8,157 bases of DNA from Clostridiales bacterium (GTDB lineage Bacteria > Bacillota > Clostridia > Oscillospirales > Acutalibacteraceae). The position numbers and the translations under genes are program-made. Below are positions 1-6,720 of this stretch, in pieces (within the stretch, counting starts at the first letter, position 1; every line of letters begins with the position of its first letter). Location of the stretch: assembly GCA_019416395.1 (NCBI GenBank), contig DXXH01000086.1, forward strand, positions 2,620 to 10,776, read 5' to 3'. Under the pieces are notes generated by a model, which had not been told where the DNA came from, made no database searches, and was given only the letters and a program-made list of their open reading frames with translations.

Positions 1-1
1 T

Positions 2-313
2 CTTCCCGCCCCACAGGTGGAATTGTCCCAAACTGTGGCACCTGGAAACCACGCCGCTTTCGCCACAGCGGTGGAAACGAGCAGCACGCCCCATTATTTG
101 ACCCTTACCGGCTGGATCGATCCGTGTGATGAAGATTCTCCTCTCTATCTTCGAGCTGGTAGTCTCACATACGAGCTGTCGCCTGTAGGCGAAACCGACA
201 CAGAGAATTATCCATTCACTGCTTATCTGCCTTTGGAAACGGATCTTTCCGAAGCGGAAATCCTTTACAAGGAACAAGACCTTTGGTATGCTGTTCCCCT
301 GAAAATACAGTGA
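2..313 (+). CDS. C-terminal end of an unrecognised protein (5' partial)
   Basis: The reading frame is open from the first bases of the window to a TGA at 311-313, so this is the last ~103 residues of a gene that starts outside. A GTG at 17 exists, but no ribosome binding site precedes it and the frame stays open upstream of it, so it is not taken as the start. The visible part is acidic and aromatic-rich, with alternating hydrophobic residues suggesting beta strands (for example YLTLTGWIDP, LYLRAGSLTYEL, FTAYLPLE). It has no membrane segment and no lysine- or arginine-rich tail. This suits the end of an extracytoplasmic beta-sandwich domain, perhaps the tail of a larger membrane or secreted enzyme, but I do not recognise the family. 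A terminator follows directly, so it is the last gene of its transcript. Confidence 0.75.
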   Translation, partial: LPAPQVELSQTVAPGNHAAFATAVETSSTPHYLTLTGWIDPCDEDSPLYLRAGSLTYELSPVGETDTENYPFTAYLPLETDLSEAEILYKEQDLWYAVPLKIQ

Positions 314-317
314 AAAG

Positions 318-350
318 TTCCCCTGCCTTTCTTAAGCAGGGGGATTTTTA
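318..350 (+). terminator. Rho-independent terminator of the upstream partial gene
   Basis: A 7-bp GC-rich stem CCCCTGC (320-326) pairs with GCAGGGG (336-342) around a 9-nt loop. It can be extended by a G-T pair and an A-T pair. The run GATTTTTAT (343-351) follows. It begins 5 nt after the stop codon and separates this gene from the UvrA-like gene, which has its own promoter. The T tract is short, so some readthrough is possible. Confidence 0.8.
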
Positions 351-365
351 TCAAATCAGGAAGTC

Positions 366-395
366 TTGTTTCCCTATTTTTTTCTGTGTTATAAT
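366..395 (+). promoter_or_regulatory. Promoter of the UvrA-like gene (extended -10)
   Basis: A perfect TATAAT lies at 390-395, preceded by TG at 387-388 with one base between (TGTTATAAT), an extended -10 element. A -35-like TTGTTT sits at 366-371 with an 18-bp spacer. The predicted transcription start is near 402, giving a short leader of about 30 nt with a GAGG ribosome binding site (420-423), 8 nt before the ATG at 432. A start site so close to the ribosome binding site leaves no room for a leader structure. Confidence 0.75.
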
Positions 396-408
396 GATTT
401 TATCATTA
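392..408. promoter_or_regulatory. Inverted repeat over the -10 and start site, candidate operator
   Basis: TAATGAT (392-398) and ATCATTA (402-408) are perfect inverted arms of 7 bp around TTT. The left arm overlaps the -10 hexamer and the right arm covers the predicted transcription start, a common place for a repressor site. The half-site AATGAT/ATCATT resembles that of Fur-like boxes, but the centre is 3 nt rather than 1, so I do not assign a regulator. AT-rich promoter DNA can make such dyads by chance. Confidence 0.4.
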
Positions 409-431
409 CTTGAAAAAGCGAGGGACAGGAT

Positions 432-2939
432 ATGGGAAAAGAAACCGGCGCCCCAAAAGAAATTGTGATTCGAGGGGCCAAAGTGCATAATCTGAAAAAT
501 GTGGACGTCCGTGTCCCGCTGAATAAAATTGTAGGGATTGCAGGTGTGTCCGGTTCCGGAAAATCTTCCCTGGCTTTGGGCGTACTGTACGCTGAAGGTT
601 CTCGGCGGTATTTAGAGGCGCTTTCCACCTACACCCGTCGTCGTATGACTCAGGCTGCAAAGGCTGAAGTAGAGGAAGTGCTCTATGTTCCCGCTGCCTT
701 GGCCTTGCGTCAGCGCCCCGGAGTTCCAGGAATCCGCAGCACTTTCGGGACCGGTACAGAACTGCTTAACAGCCTGCGGTTGATGTATTCCCGTTTGGCC
801 CATCACCGCTGTCCCAACGGTCATATGGTACCCCCTTCCCTGGCTGTCGCTGCTGGGCAGCCCCTTACCTGCCCCAAATGCGGGGAAACGTTTTACGCCC
901 CAGGTGCGGAAGAACTGGCGTTTAATTCCCAAGGCGCTTGCAGGACTTGTGGTGGTACTGGGGTCGTCCGGACAGTGGATCTTACCACCTTGGTACCTGA
1001 CGAGTCCCTGACCATTGATGAAGGCGCAATACTCCCTTGGAAAACCCTCATGTGGTCTCTGATGACCGACGTGTGCCGGGCGATGGGAGTCCGCACAAAC
1101 GTGCCATTCCGGGAACTCACCGAAAAAGAACGGGAAATCGTTTTTCACGGCCCAGCAGTCAAAAAGCACATTTTTTACAAGGCAAAAAATTCCAACGACG
1201 CCACAGAGTTGGACTTCACCTATTATAACGCGGTGTACACTGTGGAAAACGCATTGGCAAAGGTCAAAGACGAAAAAGGCATGAAGCGGGTGGAAAAATT
1301 CCTCAAGGAGGACCTTTGCCCCGACTGCCATGGCACCCGGCTTTCCCCAGAAGCCCGCGGGCCAAAGCTGCGGGGAATCGGATTAGATGAAGCATGTCAG
1401 ATGACGTTAACCCAATTGACTAAATGGGTAGAACAGATTCCTGACTCCCTGCCGGAAGAAATGCGGCCCATGGCCCTCAGTGTTTGCCAATCCTTTCAAA
1501 CAGTGGCTACACGGCTGATGGAATTGGGATTGGGATATCTGAGTCTTGACCGGGCTTCCTCGACCCTTTCTACAGGGGAACGGCAAAGAATGCAGCTGGC
1601 CCGGGCAGTACGCAACAGGACTACCGGTGTGCTCTACGTTTTGGACGAACCTTCGATTGGCCTTCACCCCAGCAATATTCTCGGTTTGACCCGGGTGATG
1701 GACGACCTTGTGGCGGACGGAAATTCCGTAATTTTGGTGGACCACGACACTCAGATTCTTTCCCATGGGGACTGGATTATCGAAATGGGACCGGGCGCCG
1801 GAGCCAATGGCGGACAAGTCGTTGCCCAGGGTACAGTGGAACAGATCTCCCAAAACAGCGCTTCCAAAATTGGACCTTTCCTCATGGGAAAAGCGCCGGT
1901 TCAAATCCGTCCCCGCTCTCAGGAAAGCCATCTGTTTGATTCTGGGAAAATTCACCTTTCCACCGGGGCCATTCACACAGTCCAACCTTTGGAAGTGGAT
2001 ATTCCCCAGGGAAAGCTTACCGTTGTCACCGGGGTTTCCGGCTCCGGGAAAACTACTTTGATTTTGGAAAGTCTGCTTCCAGGCCTTCAAGCTGCCATTC
2101 AGGGAACAAAGCTGCCTGACCATGTCTTACGTGTAGAAGCTCCCGGTATTCATCGGATTCAGTTGATCGACGCCACACCCATTGGGATCAATGTGCGTTC
2201 CACAGTGGCCACCTATGCCAACATTCACGATGAACTGCGCAAGGTATTCGCCAGGGCTCCCCAGAGTAAGGAGCAGGGTTACAAATCCGGGGATTTTTCC
2301 TACAATACAGGCAAGCTGCGGTGTCCTACCTGTGATGGTACCGGAGTGATTAACCTGGATGTGCAGTTTTTACCCGATGTGGAAATCCCCTGTCCGGAAT
2401 GTCACGGCTCCCGCTATTCCAAAGAGGCTTCCTGGATCCACCACCACCGGAAAGACGGGTTGAGCTATTCCCTGCCCCAACTGATGGCCATGGACATTCA
2501 CTCAGCTTTGGAAGCTTGCCAAGATCTCAAATTGGTGCGTCAGCGCCTGCAAGTTTTGGAGAATTTGGGACTGGGCTATCTTACCCTGGGAGAAGCCACG
2601 CCCAGCCTTTCAGGCGGCGAGGCACAGCGGTTAAAACTGGCCAGCGAAATGGGGCGAGGCCAGCAAGGGTCTGTGTTTGTGTTCGATGAACCCACCATCG
2701 GTTTGCACCCTGTGGACGTTCAAACCCTGCTGGGTGTATTTCAGACGCTTCTGGAGCAACAAGCCACCGTCATTGTCATTGAGCACGATCTGGACGTGAT
2801 CCGCAACGCCGACTACCTTATCGACATGGGCCCTGGGGGCGGACTGGAAGGCGGACGAATTGTGGCCGCGGGAACCCAAGAGCAGATTGCCGCTTGTAGG
2901 GAAAGCGCTACAGGAAAATTCCTGGCAGCCAGTTTATAA
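432..2939 (+). CDS. UvrA-like double ABC ATPase lacking the UvrB-binding domain
   Basis: This is a soluble, tandem ABC ATPase of the UvrA family, 835 residues. Seen in order: Walker A GVSGSGKSS (38-46); zinc module CPKC...CRTC (147/150 and 170/173, 19 residues apart); CPDCHGTRL (296-304); first signature LSTGERQR (379-386); Walker B LYVLDEPSIG (401-410) and H-loop VDHD (436-439); second Walker A GVSGSGKTT (534-542); zinc module CPTC...CPEC (631/634 and 654/657, again 19 apart); second signature LSGGEAQR (726-733); Walker B VFDEPTIGLHP (750-760); H-loop IEHD (783-786). Canonical UvrA is about 940 residues. The ~105-residue shortfall falls entirely between the first Walker A and the first zinc module, where the UvrB-binding domain should be. 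The protein therefore probably binds DNA and ATP but does not load UvrB. It fits the UvrA2/DrrC-like group linked to DNA-binding drug tolerance. The first signature has T in place of the first G of LSGGE. It is a single-gene transcript. Family is certain; the cellular role is inferred. Confidence 0.93.
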   Translation: MGKETGAPKEIVIRGAKVHNLKNVDVRVPLNKIVGIAGVSGSGKSSLALGVLYAEGSRRYLEALSTYTRRRMTQAAKAEVEEVLYVPAALALRQRPGVPGIRSTFGTGTELLNSLRLMYSRLAHHRCPNGHMVPPSLAVAAGQPLTCPKCGETFYAPGAEELAFNSQGACRTCGGTGVVRTVDLTTLVPDESLTIDEGAILPWKTLMWSLMTDVCRAMGVRTNVPFRELTEKEREIVFHGPAVKKHIFYKAKNSNDATELDFTYYNAVYTVENALAKVKDEKGMKRVEKFLKEDLCPDCHGTRLSPEARGPKLRGIGLDEACQMTLTQLTKWVEQIPDSLPEEMRPMALSVCQSFQTVATRLMELGLGYLSLDRASSTLSTGERQRMQLARAVRNRTTGVLYVLDEPSIGLHPSNILGLTRVMDDLVADGNSVILVDHDTQILSHGDWIIEMGPGAGANGGQVVAQGTVEQISQNSASKIGPFLMGKAPVQIRPRSQESHLFDSGKIHLSTGAIHTVQPLEVDIPQGKLTVVTGVSGSGKTTLILESLLPGLQAAIQGTKLPDHVLRVEAPGIHRIQLIDATPIGINVRSTVATYANIHDELRKVFARAPQSKEQGYKSGDFSYNTGKLRCPTCDGTGVINLDVQFLPDVEIPCPECHGSRYSKEASWIHHHRKDGLSYSLPQLMAMDIHSALEACQDLKLVRQRLQVLENLGLGYLTLGEATPSLSGGEAQRLKLASEMGRGQQGSVFVFDEPTIGLHPVDVQTLLGVFQTLLEQQATVIVIEHDLDVIRNADYLIDMGPGGGLEGGRIVAAGTQEQIAACRESATGKFLAASL

Positions 2940-2942
2940 AAC

Positions 2943-2984
2943 AAAAAGGGAAGTCGTTCTCCGAAGAGAAAGGCTTCCCTTTTT
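2943..2984. terminator. Bidirectional terminator between convergent genes
   Basis: AAAAAGGGAAG (2943-2953) pairs with CTTCCCTTTTT (2974-2984), an 11-bp stem. Inside it TTCTC (2957-2961) and GAGAA (2966-2970) form a second stem around the tetraloop CGAA, after a small internal loop. On the plus strand the stem ends in CCCTTTTTATAA. On the minus strand it ends in CCCTTTTTGTTTTATAA. It can therefore end both the UvrA-like gene, 3 nt upstream, and the TIM-barrel gene arriving from the right. Confidence 0.88.
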
Positions 2985-3005
2985 ATAACCGGAATACTTG
3001 TCCGA

Positions 3006-3977
3006 TCAGATCCAACGCATAGAGGTCATTCTGTCCTCGAAGGTGATTGCCCGCTTCAAAACGTCGCAAGCCTTCACCAGGCCCTCATTCTTGCTCATCA
3101 AGCTGTCCTCATGCTCAATGCTCAGAACATAGTCATATCCTACCAGACGCAGCTGGCTGACGAAATCTTTCCAGAACAACTCGTCGTGGCCGTAGCCAAT
3201 GGAGCGGAAAATCCAAGAACGATGAATCTCGTCGGAATAAGGACGAGCGTCCAGGTTGCCGTCAACAGGCGAATTGATGGGATCGATTTTGGTATCCTTG
3301 GCATGTACATGGAAAATCGCGTCGCCGCCCAGAGCACGGATTACCTGAATGGGATCCATACCCTGCCAGATCAAATGGCTGGGATCCAGGTTGGCGCCGA
3401 TTTCAGGACCAACAGCCTCACGCAGCTTCTTTAGAGTGTAGGTATTGTATACGCAGAAGCCCTGATGCATCTCCAAGGCAATCTTATTCACGCCATGAGC
3501 TTTGGCGAAGGCCACAAAATCCTTCCAATAGGGAACCAGCACTTCATTCCACTGATAATCCAGAACTTCCAGGAAATCGTTGGGCCAAGCGCAAACTACC
3601 CAGTTGGGGTTCTTGGACTCGGGGCAGTCGCCGGGGCAGCCGGAGAAGCAGTTGATCTGATGGATTCCCAGCTTTTCAGCCATGAGCACCGCATCATGCA
3701 TATCGTCGTCAAACTGCTTGGCAATTTCCTTATTGGGGTGTACCGGGTTACCATGGCAGCTCAGAGCGCTGATTTCCAGGCCGGATTCCTCAATGGTCTT
3801 GACGAATTCCTGGAATTTGGCTTCGTCATGAAGCAGCACGCCGGGATCGCAATGATCCTTGCCAGGATAGCCGCCGCAGCCGATTTCCACCATCTGGGCA
3901 CCCAAAGACTTAAAGTACGCCAGAGCTTCTTTCAGAGGGGTCTCGCCGATTACGTTGGTGAGTACGCCTAATTTCAT
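3006..3977 (-). CDS. Sugar phosphate isomerase/epimerase (xylose isomerase-like TIM barrel)
   Basis: A 323-residue protein of the AP-endonuclease-2/xylose isomerase-like TIM-barrel superfamily, which isomerises or epimerises sugars, keto-sugars or inositols at a divalent metal. Seen: N-terminal first strand MKLGVLTNVI; the strand ending VEIGCGG (30-36); LEMH with E169; NLDPSHL with D198 and H201; FHVHAKD with H223 and H225; SIEHED with E288. E169, D198, H223 and E288 fit the usual four metal ligands. A loop at 109-131 carries four cysteines (110, 114, 118, 129) and an SGCPGD segment. There is no signal peptide, so it is cytoplasmic. The start at 3977 is chosen over an upstream in-frame ATG at 4052: it has AGAAGGAG 8 nt before it, and the upstream ATG lies inside the -10 box. 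It is transcribed alone, so neighbours give no substrate. C-glycoside-cleaving enzymes and IolE/YcjR-like epimerases share this fold, so the specific reaction is open. Confidence 0.88.
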   Translation of the reverse strand: MKLGVLTNVIGETPLKEALAYFKSLGAQMVEIGCGGYPGKDHCDPGVLLHDEAKFQEFVKTIEESGLEISALSCHGNPVHPNKEIAKQFDDDMHDAVLMAEKLGIHQINCFSGCPGDCPESKNPNWVVCAWPNDFLEVLDYQWNEVLVPYWKDFVAFAKAHGVNKIALEMHQGFCVYNTYTLKKLREAVGPEIGANLDPSHLIWQGMDPIQVIRALGGDAIFHVHAKDTKIDPINSPVDGNLDARPYSDEIHRSWIFRSIGYGHDELFWKDFVSQLRLVGYDYVLSIEHEDSLMSKNEGLVKACDVLKRAITFEDRMTSMRWI

Positions 3978-3985
3978 AACAGTCA

Positions 3986-3993
3986 CTCCTTCT
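3986..3993 (-). promoter_or_regulatory. Ribosome binding site fixing the TIM-barrel start
   Basis: On the minus strand AGAAGGAG ends 8 nt before the ATG at 3977, the same spacing as other genes of this window. It settles the start 25 codons downstream of the longest possible reading frame. Confidence 0.85.
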
Positions 3994-4050
3994 ATCTCAG
4001 CTTCCAGCCAGTGGATTTTCCCCAAGGGCCTTCCGCTTTTCTTTATTTCC

Positions 4051-4079
4051 ATTATAGAGAATAAGACTTAAAATTTCAA
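4051..4079 (-). promoter_or_regulatory. Strong promoter of the TIM-barrel gene
   Basis: On the minus strand TTGAAA (4079-4074) and TATAAT (4056-4051) are separated by exactly 17 bp, near sigma-70/SigA consensus. Transcription should start near 4044, leaving a leader of about 67 nt. The ATG at 4052 overlaps the -10 (TATAATGG) and so cannot be the translation start. No operator is obvious. Confidence 0.85.
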
Positions 4080-4111
4080 TCCCCCAACTGAAAAATTACG
4101 CTTTTCCCCAC

Positions 4112-4139
4112 AAAAAAAGGACGCCTAACAGCGTCCTTT
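4112..4139 (-). terminator. Rho-independent terminator of the cimA operon
   Basis: Read on the minus strand, AAAGGACGC (4139-4131) pairs perfectly with GCGTCCTTT (4124-4116) around a 6-nt loop. The stem runs into seven T residues (4118-4112). It starts 21 nt after the cimA stop and isolates the operon from the TIM-barrel promoter just downstream. Confidence 0.93.
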
Positions 4140-4160
4140 CCCAGTTGTTTTCACAAAATT

Positions 4161-5738
4161 TTACCGGTCTTTCTTTGCGGAGTCCTTCAAAAGCAGATAC
4201 TCCATAGAATCTTCCAACGCCTTCCAGCTGGCGGCTACCACGTCCCCCGAAACCCCTACGGTGGTGAACGTGTCTTCCCCGTCTGTTGAGGTAATCAACA
4301 CCCGGACACCTGCCGCTGTAGCACTCTTACTATCCAACACACGCACTTTATAGTCGGTCAGCTTTACCTGGGACAACACTGGGTAAAAGATCTCCAAGGC
4401 CTTCCGCAACGCTTGGTCCAAGGCGTTCACAGGACCGTTTCCTTCCGCCGCCATCAGCTGGATTTCTCCCCCCACCTTCACCTTTACCGTAGCGCTGGCG
4501 CCCCTGTCTTTGCCATCGCTGTAGTCGGTGTAGATATGATAATAAAGCAGTTCAAAAAAAGGAGAAAAAGGCCGCAGGCGTTTGCGCACCAGCAATTGGA
4601 AGGAAGCGTCCGCACCTTCAAATTGATAGCCCTGGGATTCCAACTCTTTCAATTCATGCAGAAGCGCCTGGGCTTCCTGGGACTCCAAGCGGACTGAGGG
4701 AAAAATCTCCTTTACCTTCTCAAATACCACCGCTCTTCCCGACATTTCCGATGCTGGAAACCTGCGGGTATTCCCCACCAAATAGGGGTCCACATGCTCA
4801 AAAGACCGGGGAGATTTCAACACTCCCGCAGCATGCATTCCCGCTTTATGGGCAAAGGCATTTTCCCCCACGTATGGAAGCCACGCAGGCAGATCCATAT
4901 TGGCGATGGACGCCAGTTCTCTGGCCCGCTGGGTTAAATGCAGCAATTCGTTTTGAGGAATACAGGCTACCCCCAGCTTTATTTGCAGATCTGGAATGAT
5001 CTCCACCAAATTGGCATTGCCGCAGCGCTCGCCAAACCCCAACAGCGTCCCTTGGATCTGGGTCGCTCCCGCCAACACACTGGTAATACTGTTGGCGGTG
5101 GCCATGCCGCAATCCTCGTGGAAGTGTACCGCCACCGGCACCGGCAATTTTTCCACCACTTCTTGGACGATCTTTTTCACCTCTTGCGGGAAAGCACCAC
5201 CATTGGTATCGCACAGGCAAACGATATCCGCTCCGCCCCGGACAGCCGCTCGTAATGCTTCCCAGGCAAAATCCTTATCGTCCTTCCAGCCGTCGAAAAA
5301 GTGTTCTGCGTCAAAAATCACTTCCCGGCCCTGCGCCTTCAGGAAACGGCAGCTTTCCTCAATCATGCGGAAATTTTCCTCATAGGTGGTTTCCAATACA
5401 TGATCCACATGAAATTTCCAGCATTTTCCAAATACACAACAGCACTGGGTTCCTGCCGCCAAAATGGCCGCCAGGTTCCCGTCCTCTTCCGGGCGTATCC
5501 CTTTCCGCCGGGTACTGCCGAAAGAAACCAATTTGGCATTCTGCAAAGGCAATTGGCCGGCTCTCTGGAAAAACTCTGCGTCCTTGGGATTAGAACCAGG
5601 ATTTCCAGCTTCCACGTATTGGATTCCTATCTGGTCAAGCAACCGCACAGCTTGCAGCTTATCCTCTAGTGAAAAGGCGACCCCTGTTCCCTGAGCGCCG
5701 TCCCGCAGAGTCGAATCAAAGATTGTCACTGGACCCAT
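4161..5738 (-). CDS. cimA: (R)-citramalate synthase
   Basis: This 525-residue enzyme of the DRE-TIM metallolyase superfamily condenses pyruvate and acetyl-CoA to (R)-citramalate, the first step of the threonine-independent route to isoleucine. Seen: STLRDGAQ (9-16) at the N-terminus; VEAGNPGSNPKD (42-53); FDAEHFFDGWK (142-152), typical of the CimA type rather than of LeuA or homocitrate synthase; the metal-binding HFH (205-207) in HFHEDCGMATAN; the glycine-rich GERCGNANL (236-244); HKAGMH (297-302). A C-terminal LeuA-type regulatory domain spans about 395-515, where end-product (isoleucine) feedback is usual in this family. The length matches full CimA proteins. The ATG at 5738 has GAAGGA 6 nt upstream, inside the last codons of the preceding gene, whose stop is only 3 nt away. 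That implies one transcript and probably coupled translation. 2-Isopropylmalate synthase is the main alternative and is less likely. Confidence 0.92.
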   Translation of the reverse strand: MGPVTIFDSTLRDGAQGTGVAFSLEDKLQAVRLLDQIGIQYVEAGNPGSNPKDAEFFQRAGQLPLQNAKLVSFGSTRRKGIRPEEDGNLAAILAAGTQCCCVFGKCWKFHVDHVLETTYEENFRMIEESCRFLKAQGREVIFDAEHFFDGWKDDKDFAWEALRAAVRGGADIVCLCDTNGGAFPQEVKKIVQEVVEKLPVPVAVHFHEDCGMATANSITSVLAGATQIQGTLLGFGERCGNANLVEIIPDLQIKLGVACIPQNELLHLTQRARELASIANMDLPAWLPYVGENAFAHKAGMHAAGVLKSPRSFEHVDPYLVGNTRRFPASEMSGRAVVFEKVKEIFPSVRLESQEAQALLHELKELESQGYQFEGADASFQLLVRKRLRPFSPFFELLYYHIYTDYSDGKDRGASATVKVKVGGEIQLMAAEGNGPVNALDQALRKALEIFYPVLSQVKLTDYKVRVLDSKSATAAGVRVLITSTDGEDTFTTVGVSGDVVAASWKALEDSMEYLLLKDSAKKDR

Positions 5739-5741
5739 CGC

Positions 5742-6527
5742 TTATCCTTCTTCCGAAGTAGTTTCCGAGCTAGCCGTCTCACTGTAAGGCTCCCCTTTTT
5801 TCAGACGGTCAAACAACGCCATGGAAGCCTCATAATACGCCATATCCTTTTTCTTGCCCTCAATGGAGCTTCCTTCCGCCGCGCGGCAGGAAACCCGAAG
5901 CCTGCTATACAACTGGGATAAAACATCCGCCGTGTAAAGCTCCCCCTCTTCGGTTTTAGGTTTAAAATTGGCGAACGCCGCCACATCGTCCCAGGATAGC
6001 ATGGCGTTCTCAAAATCATCGGCGTCTTCCGGCATTGCCGTTCCATCGGTATACTGGAAAAATCCAGCAAAGTTTTCCTTCAACGCGTCAAACGCCGTTT
6101 CATCGTGTAGGTAAATCATTACCTCGTTGCTGGTAGCGTCTGCCAGAAAACGCACTACCGCCGCCTGCTGCATAGCATAATCCGCTGAAGCGTCATCGGA
6201 GAACACATAATTCACCACATTCACCACCACTTGACCGTCCCCATTCCGGTCGTCCGCGTAGGGGGTAATGCAGTCTTCCAACTGGTTCAATCCCGTTTCC
6301 GGCATGGAGTAGGAAGTCAGCACAGCGACGGTGTAATCGGGATCCACCTGGCTGACCATGGAATAAATAAAACTGCCCACCAGCGCTACCACGATCACGC
6401 CAACTAACAAGTGAATTTTGTGATAATACCACCAGTTTTTCCGCTTGTCCCTACCGGTTTCCAACTTGATCTCATTTTGGTGAATCGTATCTTCCCCAGC
6501 GTTTATCAGGTATCGTTCTCTCGCCAT
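5742..6527 (-). CDS. Single-pass membrane protein of unknown function, first gene of the cimA operon
   Basis: I do not recognise this 261-residue protein. The first ~38 residues are charged and hydrophilic and should stay in the cytoplasm (KRKNWWYYHK at 28-37 gives a positive inner flank). One hydrophobic helix follows at about 39-58. The remaining ~200 residues should lie outside and are acidic. The outer part opens with strand-like DPDYTVAVLTSY (62-73) and then DDRNGDG (92-98), which resembles a DxNxDG calcium loop. It continues with mixed helix/strand sequence to a low-complexity Ser/Thr/Glu tail (249-260). There is no lipobox. The ATG at 6527 has GAAGGAG 7 nt upstream. It is the promoter-proximal gene, with cimA 3 nt after its stop. 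The alternating layout loosely recalls periplasmic-binding-type folds, but that is a guess. A link to branched-chain amino acid metabolism follows only from the operon. Confidence 0.85.
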   Translation of the reverse strand: MARERYLINAGEDTIHQNEIKLETGRDKRKNWWYYHKIHLLVGVIVVALVGSFIYSMVSQVDPDYTVAVLTSYSMPETGLNQLEDCITPYADDRNGDGQVVVNVVNYVFSDDASADYAMQQAAVVRFLADATSNEVMIYLHDETAFDALKENFAGFFQYTDGTAMPEDADDFENAMLSWDDVAAFANFKPKTEEGELYTADVLSQLYSRLRVSCRAAEGSSIEGKKKDMAYYEASMALFDRLKKGEPYSETASSETTSEEG

Positions 6528-6562
6528 ATTGTTGCTCCTTCAATCCGTAGTAAAATTTCCAT

Positions 6563-6579
6563 GCGGCACAGGCTGCCGC
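6563..6579 (-). other. Hairpin in the leader of the cimA operon
   Basis: On the minus strand GCGGCA (6579-6574) and TGCCGC (6568-6563) pair perfectly around a 5-nt loop. The hairpin lies about 36 nt before the start codon of the first gene. No T run follows, so it is not a terminator by itself. It could stabilise the message or belong to a larger leader fold. Confidence 0.5.
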
Positions 6580-6675
6580 CGAGCAATACCCTCTCGCTCC
6601 CCAGAAGCTTTCCCCACAAACTCCCACAGTTCCCGCAAGCAATCCCCGTCCTGATTTGGCCAGGGAATTACAGCT

Positions 6676-6704
6676 ATTTTAGCATACCGCACATGGTTTT
6701 TCAA
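6676..6704 (-). promoter_or_regulatory. Promoter of the membrane protein-cimA operon
   Basis: On the minus strand TTGAAA (6704-6699) and TAAAAT (6681-6676) are 17 bp apart, and TG one base before the -10 (TGCTAAAAT) makes it an extended -10. The predicted start near 6669 gives a leader of about 140 nt, long enough for RNA-based control. Confidence 0.82.
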
Positions 6705-6720
6705 CCCTTGCCCATTCTGG

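Noticed and set aside
390..410. Canonical Fur or PerR box at the UvrA-like promoter
   Set aside because: The half-sites are similar, but the arms are separated by 3 nt instead of 1, so the 7-1-7 pattern is not met.
612..2123. Two long minus-strand reading frames (239 and 238 codons, 612-1331 and 1407-2123) opposite the UvrA-like gene
   Set aside because: They mirror the codon structure of a convincingly coding UvrA-like gene, have no ribosome binding sites, and encode low-complexity His/Phe/Gly-rich translations typical of shadows.
3612..3651. Radical SAM cluster motif in the TIM-barrel protein
   Set aside because: The cysteines are spaced CX3CX3C, not CX3CX2C, and the rest of the protein matches the metal-dependent isomerase family.
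3465..3971. 168-codon plus-strand reading frame opposite the TIM-barrel gene
   Set aside because: It is fully antisense to a gene with clear family motifs, its sequence resembles no family, and it has no supported start.
3978..4052. N-terminal extension of 25 codons of the TIM-barrel gene
   Set aside because: The upstream ATG is part of the -10 box TATAATGG, so it lies before the transcription start. The internal ATG at 3977 has a strong ribosome binding site.
6506..6562. 18-codon minus-strand reading frame with three Ile, two Leu and two Thr codons, considered as an attenuator leader peptide
   Set aside because: It has no ribosome binding site, overlaps the real start of the membrane protein gene, and has no terminator/antiterminator pair after it.
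6528..6669. T-box riboswitch in the cimA operon leader
   Set aside because: The conserved T-box sequence and a terminator hairpin are both missing, and the leader is shorter than usual for the class.
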